A stretch of 64,000 nt of DNA from Bos javanicus (taxonomy: Eukaryota; Chordata; Mammalia; Artiodactyla; Bovidae): contig NC_083868.1 of the NCBI RefSeq assembly GCF_032452875.1, positions 97,494,537 through 97,558,536 of the forward strand, given 5' to 3'. The translations under genes were made by a program, and so were the position numbers. This document shows, piece after piece, positions 48,201 through 52,995 of this stretch (its first letter is position 1; every line of letters starts with the position of its first letter). Under the pieces are notes generated by a model. It had not been told where the DNA came from, ran no database searches, and saw nothing but the letters and a program-made list of their open reading frames with translations.

Positions 48201-50766
48201 CCTGGCTTTGCTCAGCTGGGTGCAGTTTTTTCTGTTCACCTGGTGTTTCCTGTGGATGAATTATGTGTAAGCAAACAAGAAATTCGTGTTACGTCCACAC
48301 TGTTCTCTGATATTTCAATCTAGTTGGAATAAATACGTGTTTTCCAAACAAGTGTTATGGCCAAACACTGTAATTAGAAGATGGGGACAAATCACTGTGA
48401 TTTTATTTTGGATTTCCCTAATGACTAATGGGAGAAGGCGATGGCACCCCACCCCAGTACTCTTGCCTGGAAAATCCCATGGACGGAGGAGCCTGCTAGG
48501 CTGCAGTCCATGGGCCCGCTAAGAGTCGGACACGACTGAGTGACTTCACTTTCACTTTTCACTTTCCTGCATTGGGGAAGGAAATGGCAACCCACTCCAG
48601 TGTTCTTGCCTGGAGAATCCCAGGGACAGTGGAGCCTGGTGGGCTTCCGTCTATGGGGTCACACAGAGTTGGACACGACTGACGCAACTTAGCAGCAGCG
48701 GCAGCAATGACTAATGAGGCCTTCCCACGTGGTGCTAGTGGTAAAGAATCTGCCTGCCAATGCAGGAGACACAAGAAATGTGTGTTCAATCCCTGGGTCG
48801 GGAAGATCCCTTGGAGAAGGAAATGGCAACCCACTCCAGTATTCTTTCCTGGAGAATCCCATGGACAGAGGAATCTGGCAGGCTACAGTCCATGGGGTTG
48901 CAAACTGGTCAATTGATTTTTGACAAAAATGCAAAAGCAATTCAGTAAGTCTTTTCAACTAACGGTGCTTGATTAACTGAGCTATCATACACAAAAATAC
49001 TAACTTCAGCCTATATCTCACAACTTGGACAAAAATAACTCAAAATGGATAAGCAAAATGTAACTGTAAAACCTTTAGAATAAAATCTAGGAAAAATACT
49101 TGGGAACTTGAGTTTTGCAAAAAGTTTTTAAGATATAACACAGAAAGCTCTGCCCACCAAATTAGCAAATTGATAAATAGATCTTTATCAAAACTGTGAG
49201 TTATGCTATGAAAAAGATACTGTTAAGGGGGGGTGAGAGGAAAATGTAGGTAAGTTCTTTACCACTGAGCCGCCAGGGAAGCCTCCATTGGTCTATGCAT
49301 CTATTCTTTTACCAATTTCATACTGTCTTGGTTACTAAAGCTTTAGAGTAAGCCTTGATGGGAATGGAGCATCCTGCTTGGTCTGGAAACCATGATGTGT
49401 GGCAAATGATTGAAGGGCCAGGGCATGTTTAGTCCTAACAGGGGGACATCGAGGGGACCTGTTGTCCAACACTGCATGGTTGGCACATGGTGGGAGCTGA
49501 GATTCCCAGCAGATAGGCAGTGGCAAGGTCAGATGGGGCCCAGAGGCGTGGCTTCCTCCAGCTGAGAGCTGCTTCCCTCTGCTGGGGCAGCCTGAAAGGG
49601 GCCTAAGGCAGAATTGGGCTGGTCCCCCTTAGAGAAGCTGTGAGAGGGATTCTTCTCTGATCATCCATCTAGAGGTTGAATGAGGAGCCCTCCAGGGTCC
49701 CTTCCAGCTCTGAGACTCTGCCCATCTCATCTCTGTAACCCATTCCTGCTTTTGGCTGAAAAGGGAAGCACATGTCTGCTCTGGCTGTCTCTCCTTGCTC
49801 CTTTTCTTAGCTTCCTCATTAACTATTATTTATTAAGAGCCATTTTAGGTAGCACTGTGATACTACCTAATGTGTGCTATTCAAAGGAAAAATTGGCCCA
49901 TGTGTGAAAGGTTCTAATTGACCCATGAATTAGAAATTATCCAAGTATATTTTGTCCATGGAAAGTACTCAAATAACTGTTGAATAAAAAAATGAATAAA
50001 TAAACAATGAATAATGAAACAGCATTAAACAGCAAGAAGCCTATTCACAAATGATCCTGAGTTAAAGCCAGTGAGCAGTCACTCCTCACATTTAATTAGA
50101 GAACGTCTGCAGCAAGAGCTGGGGCTCCAGGAGAGCAGAGAGCATGAACTCAACCAGAAAAGACATTCTTTGGGTTGGAATTTGGAAGGAGAAAAAAATC
50201 CATTTTCAAGCTGTACATGGAATGCAGAGAGGTGTTACCAGAGTAATTTCAAATGCCCTGAAAAAAAAAAAACTGCTAGCTAATAACATTCTATTACTTA
50301 GTGCCACTCTTATTACAAATCCTGGAGCCAGTGTGTTGTGTTATTGGAAGTGGGAAACAGTTGCACTAGAAAGTGTTCTTGGCTTTTAGCAGAGTGATTT
50401 TGTTTTTCAGCATCGGTAATTCAGACAGGTCACCTGGCCACGCTGCAGAAGCTGGACCTGAGTTATAACGACAGCATCTGTGAGGCAGGATGGACCATCT
50501 TCTGCCAAAACCTGTGGCTCCTCAAGGAATTAACTGAGCTGGATATCAGCCTTCGGCCATCAACTTTTAGGAAGTGCGGACAATGGTTTAGACACTTGAT
50601 AAGTGCCGTGACCAAACTTCCCAAGATCACTGAGGTAGCAACGAAGAGGTGGCTTCTCCCAGCTTCACAGGAGGAGGAACTACAAGGCTTTGACCAAGAT
50701 CACAGAAGCAGCATTCACTTTGACCATGGTGGGTTTCAGGAAGCTGACTTTCCAAGGCTCAACTAA
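24073..50766 (+). CDS. LRRC31: LRRC31 gene, nine coding exons, reading frame and splice sites compromised
   Basis: Leucine-rich repeat containing 31, a cytosolic protein built mostly of ribonuclease-inhibitor-like leucine-rich repeats. The human gene has been linked to epithelial barrier function and IL-13 response; that is outside knowledge. Nine exons were placed by GT/AG sites, continuous phase-1 junctions and repeated LxxLxLSxN / LxLxxCxLT motifs: 24073-24262, 31400-31525, 33500-33643, 38661-38828, 39344-39511, 40293-40457, 43650-43817, 47060-47227 and 50411-50766. The conceptual product is about 558 residues with the original splice sites, close to the human length of about 552 that I recall. 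Three oddities raise pseudogene doubts: a TAG at codon 52, an exon 3 acceptor apparently moved by 24 nt, and an exon 6 donor without an in-frame GT. The remaining LRR frame is open throughout, so any loss would be recent. If functional, translation may start at the exon 2 ATG (31420). The identity is firm; the functional state is open. Confidence 0.85.
24317..24525 (+). mobile_element. Bov-tA SINE 55 bp downstream of LRRC31 exon 1
   Basis: Full Bov-tA (gggcttcccctgtggctcag ... gactgaagtgacttagca), in the transcriptional sense of the gene. Confidence 0.9.
24771..24867. repeat. Tandem duplication, 52-bp unit
   Basis: cctcctatgtgccagtcact and the following about 25 bases recur exactly at 24771 and 24823. 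Confidence 0.9.
25243..25377 (-). mobile_element. Bov-A2 monomer with (GCT)n
   Basis: Starts with gctgctgctgctgctaagtc and ends ttgccttctcca. Confidence 0.88.
25450..25950 (-). mobile_element. Old L1M remnants
   Basis: Patches resembling reverse L1M/L1ME 3' ends (gcataatattccattcca; aattatcaacccacggccag). Edges and continuity uncertain. Confidence 0.35.
26063..26270 (-). mobile_element. Bov-tA SINE
   Basis: Reverse BovA body with tRNA head ending ctgagccacttggaaagcccc. Confidence 0.9.
26290..26925 (+). mobile_element. Probable L2 LINE remnant
   Basis: Pyrimidine-rich sequence with the gctctttctaaaccacag and cttcactgagtctttcttgcc style of L2. Old; judged by eye. Confidence 0.35.
26929..27128 (+). 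mobile_element. Bov-tA SINE
   Basis: aggcttccctggtggctcag head and gacatgactgagcgacta end. Confidence 0.92.
27860..28050 (+). mobile_element. MIR-like SINE
   Basis: Carries the MIR core phrase ttttatagattagtaaacca ... ggctcagagaagttaaatga. Confidence 0.55.
28468..29186 (+). mobile_element. BovB LINE 3' part with target duplication
   Basis: The 12-bp duplication taagaggattgg is at 28456-28467 and 29187-29198. Coding remnant with SKITADGDCSHEIKRRL and RVPWTARRSNQSILKE, broken near 28760. The 3' end is ctgatctgatc in place of the usual ctgaactgaac. Confidence 0.95.
29630..29730 (+). mobile_element. MIR-like SINE
   Basis: ttctgggttcaaattctgac and gtctcggcttccaaatctatga are MIR landmarks. Confidence 0.5.
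29731..30354. other. LRRC31 intron 1, no gene seen
   Basis: A/T-rich intronic sequence; open frames here lack domains. Confidence 0.35.
30355..30487 (-). mobile_element. CHR-type SINE
   Basis: (TTTA)n tail on the left, then cctgacaagggattgaaccc and accaacagggaagtcc. Confidence 0.75.
30636..30692 (+). mobile_element. Bov SINE 3' fragment with CA tail
   Basis: tagtccatggggtcacaaag ... gagagtctaacacacacacac. Confidence 0.75.
31400..31525 (+). CDS. LRRC31: LRRC31 coding exon 2
   Basis: The acceptor is ctcacttcag|AAAC and the exon is 126 nt, phase 1 to phase 1. It encodes MEENEQFLQKLCRKAV then KCLDLNNC, the cap and first LRR strand, in close agreement with human LRRC31. The donor is G|gtctgt, a weak match to consensus. 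The exon contains an ATG at 31420 (inside AGGATGGAGG). It is the first Met after the codon-52 stop of exon 1 and is in frame with all the LRRs, so it is the obvious candidate for a shortened protein. The exon 1 to exon 2 intron is about 7.1 kb and carries Bov-tA, CHR and BovB insertions. Confidence 0.85.
31526..32397. other. LRRC31 intron 2, left part
   Basis: An A run at 31666-31680; otherwise unassigned. Confidence 0.4.
32398..32604 (+). mobile_element. Bov-tA SINE
   Basis: Full-length sense copy, gcttccctgatgactcagac to gactgagtgactaacactt. Confidence 0.92.
32605..33475. other. LRRC31 intron 2, right part
   Basis: No repeat clearly recognised. Ends in the pyrimidine-rich tract tctgtcttttcttgtg that would have served the original exon 3 acceptor. 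Confidence 0.4.
33500..33643 (+). CDS. LRRC31: LRRC31 coding exon 3 (acceptor apparently shifted 24 nt)
   Basis: Encodes DLEKLDISWN, then TQQMHLVSKLKILRLSSC and DDVWALG: two LRRs. The only AG in a good pyrimidine context is ctctcccag at 33498-33499, giving a 144-nt exon. Coding sequence homologous to human (V-A-L-L-P-x-L-P) continues for eight codons upstream, to 33476. There the exon would be 168 nt, like its neighbours, but the two preceding bases are AC instead of AG. Using the downstream acceptor keeps phase 1 and removes eight residues at the start of the repeat. The donor is G|gtatga at 33643/33644. Confidence 0.8.
33800..33985 (+). mobile_element. MIR-like SINE
   Basis: Weak MIR resemblance around ggatccgttacctcatctgt. 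Confidence 0.35.
34335..34445 (+). mobile_element. BovA SINE, partial
   Basis: ggaggaaatggcaatccacc to gtcagacacgactgagcatg. Confidence 0.85.
34490..34680 (+). mobile_element. MIR-like SINE
   Basis: gatcctagttcaaatcctgg ... aaagtacctactacatgc ... tagtaggcactcaataat. Confidence 0.6.
34749..36066 (-). mobile_element. BovB LINE, 1.3 kb, with target duplication
   Basis: In intron 3 of LRRC31, antisense to it. Flanks tagcctcacagg (34737-34748) and tagcctcagagg (36067-36078) differ at one base. The - strand encodes AGFRKGRGTRDQIANIRWII, YAKAFDCVDHNKL, RYADDTTLM and the C-terminal region, broken by a frameshift near 35340 and a stop between the 35679 and 35642 frames. Confidence 0.93.
36250..36525 (-). 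mobile_element. Long CHR-type SINE
   Basis: gcactgggtcttcgttgcac to accacaagggaaaccc. Confidence 0.75.
36928..37199 (-). mobile_element. Bov-A2 dimer
   Basis: Two BovA units joined by aaaagtgaaaagtgaaag. The 10-bp duplication cattgactgg is at 36918-36927 and 37200-37209. Confidence 0.93.
37310..37499 (-). mobile_element. Bov-tA SINE
   Basis: Reverse copy ending gagccacaagggaagcccg. Confidence 0.9.
37500..38184. other. LRRC31 intron 3, unassigned part
   Basis: No recognised repeat or gene. Confidence 0.35.
38185..38390 (+). mobile_element. Bov-tA SINE
   Basis: tcatggtggttcaggtaaag to ctgagtgactaagacac; diverged head. Confidence 0.85.
38661..38828 (+). CDS. LRRC31: LRRC31 coding exon 4
   Basis: The acceptor is a long T run plus aaacag, the donor is G|gtaagt, and the exon is 168 nt in phase 1. 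It encodes GEALKVLPELEELNLSWN, a GGNLPLIL segment, IQTLELMDCTLTSEDG and the first base of the next Asp. Two ribonuclease-inhibitor-type repeats of about 28 residues are visible. The frame is open and both splice sites are good. It lies about 5.0 kb downstream of exon 3; that intron contains BovB, Bov-A2, Bov-tA and CHR elements. Confidence 0.9.
38978..38994. repeat. Poly(C) run of 17
   Basis: Unbroken C tract followed by a CCCA-rich stretch, in the short intron between LRRC31 exons 4 and 5. Confidence 0.9.
39024..39297 (-). mobile_element. Long CHR-type SINE ending 45 bp before exon 5
   Basis: ttggctgtgctgggtcttca to accactggaccaccagagaag. Confidence 0.8.
39344..39511 (+). CDS. LRRC31: LRRC31 coding exon 5
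   Basis: The acceptor is ttccttccag, the donor is G|gtgagt, and the exon is 168 nt in phase 1. It encodes DQLLPRLQNLEVLDLSIN, then GGSLNSIAHGLKSTSNLK, KLHSCGLSQKSVKLL. It is the most strongly conserved exon by eye against the remembered human sequence, which argues that the LRR array was under constraint until recently. A CHR-type SINE ends only about 45 bp upstream of the acceptor. Confidence 0.92.
39512..40292. other. LRRC31 intron 5
   Basis: No repeat recognised; A/T-rich. Confidence 0.35.
40293..40457 (+). CDS. LRRC31: LRRC31 coding exon 6 (one codon shorter, defective donor)
   Basis: The acceptor is cttctttgtag. The exon encodes DAAFRYLCELRTLDLSCN, GGGFED, LEHLEGLDVRQCSMTADD and VLSL. 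Alignment places the end at CTG-A (40457), giving 165 nt: one residue fewer than human, in frame. The two bases that follow are GC, not GT. A better-looking donor (GCGG|gtaggt) lies 4 nt downstream at 40462, but its use makes the exon 169 nt and shifts the frame of exon 7 to an early stop. A GC-AG intron is possible but the context is poor. A BovA SINE begins about 55 bp after the exon. Confidence 0.8.
40512..40637 (-). mobile_element. BovA SINE just after LRRC31 exon 6
   Basis: gaagtgaagtgaagtcgctc to ggtgtgggttgccattt. It begins about 50 bp beyond the abnormal donor. Confidence 0.88.
40700..40745 (+). mobile_element. L2/MIR-like fragment
   Basis: atttggcaaatattaggtgc then caataaatgttg. Confidence 0.4.
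40746..40850 (-). mobile_element. Short BovB 3' tail
   Basis: ttgttcagttgctaagtcat to caccatctcctggagtttg, BovB-type rather than BovA. Confidence 0.75.
41220..41590 (+). mobile_element. L2 LINE 3' end
   Basis: tctggcatgtagttggctcc and cttgttgaatgtatgactga are typical of L2 3' termini. Confidence 0.6.
41591..42329. other. LRRC31 intron 6, unassigned
   Basis: No gene or clear repeat seen. Confidence 0.35.
42330..42455 (+). mobile_element. BovA SINE, partial
   Basis: agatcccctggagaaggaaa to gcaactgaagtgacttgg. Confidence 0.88.
43005..43138 (-). mobile_element. CHR-type SINE
   Basis: catgtgggatcttagttccc to gctgccagggaagtccc. Confidence 0.8.
43225..43440 (+). mobile_element. MIR SINE
   Basis: gggcactgtaccaggcactt ... 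actgaggctcagagaagtta ... caaagtcacac. Confidence 0.7.
43650..43817 (+). CDS. LRRC31: LRRC31 coding exon 7
   Basis: The acceptor is tgttttaacag, the donor is G|gtaagc, and the exon is 168 nt in phase 1. It encodes QVIPLLSSLQELDLSAN, MGSYSENLLSRLRFLPALK and NCALESMTFTALG. The frame is open and very close to human by memory. The first two bases (CT) need one base from exon 6. An A gives Thr, as in human, which is the main argument for placing the exon 6 end at 40457. Confidence 0.92.
44039..44570. mobile_element. MER2/Tigger-like DNA transposon split by a SINE
   Basis: Terminal parts gagttgaccctttgtatcca (left) and actgagggatggctgta (right) form imperfect inverted ends. The interior has ggattcaacca and tgtgcaaatactatgccac. 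A Bov-tA sits inside at 44222-44427. Confidence 0.65.
44222..44427 (+). mobile_element. Bov-tA SINE inside the Tigger-like element
   Basis: ataggtggtgctggtagtaa to gaagcgacttagcac. Confidence 0.88.
44824..44962 (+). mobile_element. Bov-A2 monomer inserted into a Bov-tA
   Basis: Flanked by the 12-bp duplication aagggcttctct (44812-44823 and 44963-44974), which is itself the start of the host Bov-tA. Ends in (AGC)n. Confidence 0.92.
44963..45160 (+). mobile_element. Bov-tA SINE (host of the Bov-A2)
   Basis: aagggcttctctggtagctc to catgactgagtgacttttac. Its first 12 bases are duplicated at 44812. Confidence 0.9.
45432..45508 (-). mobile_element. BovA SINE, 3' fragment
   Basis: tgtttgctaagtcacttcag ... 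gtagcccaccagg. Confidence 0.8.
45583..45860 (-). mobile_element. Bov-A2 dimer
   Basis: The 10-bp duplication tatcaggatg is at 45573-45582 and 45861-45870; two BovA units with the aaaagtgaaaagtgaaag linker. Confidence 0.94.
45871..46627. other. LRRC31 intron 7, unassigned
   Basis: A/T-rich, no recognised repeat or gene. Confidence 0.35.
46628..46738 (+). mobile_element. CHR-type SINE
   Basis: tcaggactcccctagtggtc to acatgctgcaactaagat. Confidence 0.75.
46740..46945 (-). mobile_element. Bov-tA SINE
   Basis: gaaagtgaaagtgctagttg to gagccaccagggaagccc. Confidence 0.9.
47060..47227 (+). CDS. LRRC31: LRRC31 coding exon 8
   Basis: The acceptor is gtcaatttcag, the donor is G|gtttgt (weak but GT), and the exon is 168 nt in phase 1. 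It encodes AEASIHLPALKIVNLSWN, GGNLKLLLETLKLSMSLQ and LRLSSCSLVTEDMALL, two further repeats of the same LxLSWN / LRLSSC type. The frame is open. About 150 bp after the exon the intron enters a Bov-tA and then a Bov-A2 dimer. Confidence 0.92.
47375..47589 (-). mobile_element. Bov-tA SINE
   Basis: tgctcagtcacttcagtcat to gagccacctgggaagccct. Confidence 0.9.
47601..47871 (-). mobile_element. Bov-A2 dimer
   Basis: The 11-bp duplication aaaatagacac is at 47590-47600 and 47872-47882. Confidence 0.94.
47937..48062 (+). mobile_element. CHR-type SINE
   Basis: aggagttccttgtggtccaa to a poly(A)-like aaaaaaaagaaaaa tail. Confidence 0.75.
48431..48705 (+). mobile_element. Bov-A2 dimer
   Basis: The 11-bp duplication aatgactaatg is at 48420-48430 and 48706-48716. 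Ends in a short AGC-rich tail. Confidence 0.94.
48717..48903 (+). mobile_element. Bov-tA SINE
   Basis: ggccttcccacgtggtgcta to gtccatggggttgcaaa; adjoins the Bov-A2 duplication. Confidence 0.88.
48905..49205 (+). mobile_element. Old L1 ORF2 fragment
   Basis: Recognisable L1 ORF2 nucleotide phrases (ggtcaattgatttttgacaa, acaaaaataactcaaaatgg). Confidence 0.65.
49247..49286 (-). mobile_element. Bov-tA head fragment
   Basis: ttctttaccactgagccgcc then agggaagcct. Confidence 0.75.
49361..50410. other. LRRC31 intron 8, unassigned
   Basis: No gene or clear repeat. Starts with a short reverse L1-like patch (49290-49360) and has an A run near 50261-50271. Confidence 0.35.
50411..50766 (+). CDS. LRRC31: LRRC31 coding exon 9, C-terminus and stop
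   Basis: The acceptor is gtttttcag. The exon has 117 codons plus TAA at 50764-50766. It encodes SVIQTGHLATLQKLDLSYN, the last LRR and capping region (LDISLRPSTFRKCGQWFR), and an acidic tail with SIHFDHGGFQ. Human LRRC31 ends at this GGFQ as I recall it. Here the frame runs eight codons further (EADFPRLN) before TAA, which suggests the ancestral stop was lost. The frame is otherwise intact. Confidence 0.9.
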
Positions 50767-51410
50767 GCTACACGTCACCCAAAGGAAGAAGAAAAGAACA
50801 TGAATGAATCCTGGTGAAGTCAAAGGAATACCAGCTTCTGGGCTGTTTAATGTGATTTATGTTACAAGAGCTTTGTAAATATATGCCTAGGATAATCTAA
50901 TATGAACATGCCTTTATGCTCTATTTTATGAAACAATGGTGACATTTTTCAATGGGTTTTCATTTGTTTGGATATATAGTTAGTTCACTTTCTATTTAGA
51001 AGGACTGACAAAATGTTTAGATTCCAGTAATGCATTTCCTTTTTTCTTTCCCTAGAATTTTCTGCCTCTTTTACTAAATGTTTTAAATATAAGGGTGTGT
51101 ATTTATGTGAGTGTGTAAAATGTGAAAGGCACTAACTGTGGAACATTTTAATATTATCTTTATCATTATATGTGTCTCAATGTGGTCTGATGGAAATGTA
51201 ATTTTCATCAGAAAGTATGCCCTTCAGTTGTTTATTGTTTTATGTTCTCTTGCCTTTTATCTCAGATACAAACCATGAATACAAATAACGGTCAATGACA
51301 CACAGATCTTCATTAAAAGTGATCAAAAATTCAACACCCAGTAACAAAAACATACCTTGTTAAAGTAAAATATTTTGTTGCTAAAATAAACAAATTAACA
51401 TATTATTAAT
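50767..51410 (+). other. LRRC31: LRRC31 3' UTR and candidate polyadenylation site
   Basis: Unique, AT-rich sequence follows the stop codon with no interspersed repeat that I recognise. The first canonical AATAAA on the + strand that I see is at 51385-51390. ATTAAA-type hexamers occur a little earlier, near 51314. The end of the transcript is therefore guessed at about 51,400, and no downstream GU-rich element was verified. From about 51,760 an old L1 begins. Confidence 0.4.
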
Positions 51411-51759
51411 ATTTCTGAGCATTTCTTTGACATGGAATTTGCCTCATAAAATCTATTTAATTCATTAAAATTCCTGTGTTGCTGTCCGTGATTTGGGAAA
51501 TTTCTGGTTTTCTCTTACTAGAGCATGAAATTCATTGCATGGCAGAGGGATCTGCTCACACATTTCTATTCTGATATATTCTAATCAGATTATGTTTTGC
51601 TTTTTTCTTGCTACACTAATAATTCATATTATAATCATTGCTTGAAGGACATGTTGAATTTGAAATCAATATTATTCCAAAAGAAAAAGTCATCAGGGTG
51701 AGGGGGTCTTGATTAGTATAAATGGGGATGTTTTAGGTAATAATTCTTCATTTCTCTGA

Positions 51760-52325
51760 ATAAATGTTCGGAGCAACTTTATTCAAACCAGCCAAAAACT
51801 GGAAACAGAGAAACACCTTTCAATGGGTGAATGATGAGCAAACTATGCAATACCGCTCAGCAACCAGAAAGGATGAACTATTGTTACATGCACCACTTGG
51901 ATGGGCTGGAAGTGAATTATGCAAAATAAAAAGGCCGGTCCCCAAATGTTACTTACTATGTGATTCCATTTATATGAGCCTCCTCAAATAACAAAACTAC
52001 AGGTTAGGGGCTGGAAGAGAGAGAGGTGGTAGGTGGGACTGAGAGTAATAGCACAAGTGGTGATAGAACAATTCTGTATCTTGATCGTGGTGGTGGCTAC
52101 ACAAAAGCTACATGTAAGAAAATTGCACTGGACTACACACACACACACACACACACAAGTGACCAGTGCGTGTATAAGTGATGGAATCTGAACAAGCTCT
52201 GTGGATGGTACTTCCCATAGTCATGCAGGATGTCAGCACTGAGGAAGGGTGAAGGGTGCGTGGACCTTTCTGTACATTTCTTTGGAACGTCCTATGAATT
52301 GTTTCATAATTAAGAGTTTTTAAGG
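51760..52325 (+). mobile_element. Old L1M 3' end
   Basis: agccaaaaactggaaacaga, tgattccatttatatgagcc and gaacgtcctatgaattgttt follow the order of L1MB/MC 3' ends. Contains the (AC)n run at 52133-52157. Confidence 0.65.
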
Positions 52326-52407
52326 TAGACATGATAGTATAGTGAACCTCCATGTACCTATCACATGCTTTTACAATTACCAATTTATGGCTGATCTTGG
52401 TTCATTT

Positions 52408-52621
52408 TAGGGCTTCCCTGGTGGCTCAGACAGTAAAGAATCTGTCTGCAATGCAGGAGACCTGGGTTCAATCCCTGGGTAGGGGATCCTCTGGAGAAGG
52501 AAATGGCAACCCACTCCAGTATTTTGGCCTGGAAAATAATCCCACGGACAGAGGAGCTTGGTGGGCTACAGTCCATGGGGTCGTAAAGAGTCAGACATGA
52601 CTGAGTGACTAAGCACACATA
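52408..52621 (+). mobile_element. Bov-tA SINE with target duplication
   Basis: The 11-bp duplication ttggttcattt is at 52397-52407 and 52622-52632. It lies between the two convergent genes. Confidence 0.94.
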
Positions 52622-52724
52622 TTGGTTCATTTGGATCATTTACACTTATCTCTCTCTGATATTATTCTGAAGCAATTCCCAGACATCAAAGCATTTTATC
52701 CATAAACATTTCAGTAAAAGAATC

Positions 52725-52730
52725 TTTATT
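52725..52730 (-). promoter_or_regulatory. LRRIQ4: Candidate LRRIQ4 polyadenylation signal
   Basis: AATAAA on the - strand, about 115 bp after the LRRIQ4 stop codon. A second AATAAA overlaps the last codons (52849-52854) and is too early. The signal lies inside an old L1ME-type remnant, so the 3' end may be repeat-derived. Position is the only support. Confidence 0.4.
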
Positions 52731-52845
52731 TTTCTATGTAACTGTAACTCTGTGAGTAATTTTTGTATGATAGGCATCTAATTCCTAGAGATTTTGCCTT
52801 CTTAATCCACCAGGTTTCATTACCTCAATTCGTACATTTATAGAA

Positions 52846-52995
52846 TTATTTATTTTTCTTTACAGGTTTTCCTTTTACATCTTTCTTTCCTTTCTTATCT
52901 TTTGGAGAATTCCTTCCCTTCTTTTGCAATTTTAGCAGTTCTTCAAATCTCCCAAGTCCTTTGCGTACCATCATTCCACGCCACCAAGCCTGAAT
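52846..52995 (-). CDS. LRRIQ4: LRRIQ4 terminal exon with IQ motif and Lys-rich tail
   Basis: The acceptor is cttattttcag and the exon starts in phase 0 with IQAWWRGMMVRKGLG, an IQ motif (IQxxWRGxxxR), predicted to bind calmodulin or a light chain. A strongly basic tail follows (KKGRNSPKDKKGKKDVKGK...), ending KKNK and TAA at 52848-52846. It has 49 codons plus the stop. The exon is too short to call from an open-frame scan, but the phase match to the 58355 exon and the motif make it secure. It is separated from the previous exon by a 5.4-kb intron. Confidence 0.92.
   Translation of the reverse strand: MQAWWRGMMVRKGLGRFEELLKLQKKGRNSPKDKKGKKDVKGKPVKKNK

Larger units (their letters stand above)
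52326..52745 (+). mobile_element. L1ME-type fragment split by a Bov-tA
   Basis: cctccatgtacctatcacat ... ccaatttatggctgatcttg and, after the SINE, ctgaagcaattcccagacat ... cataaacatttcagta. Confidence 0.6.

Noticed and set aside
36928..48705. Regularly recurring 130-280 bp blocks that could be mistaken for a repeat array or CRISPR-like locus
   Set aside because: They are independent Bov-A2 and Bov-tA insertions in both orientations with their own target duplications.
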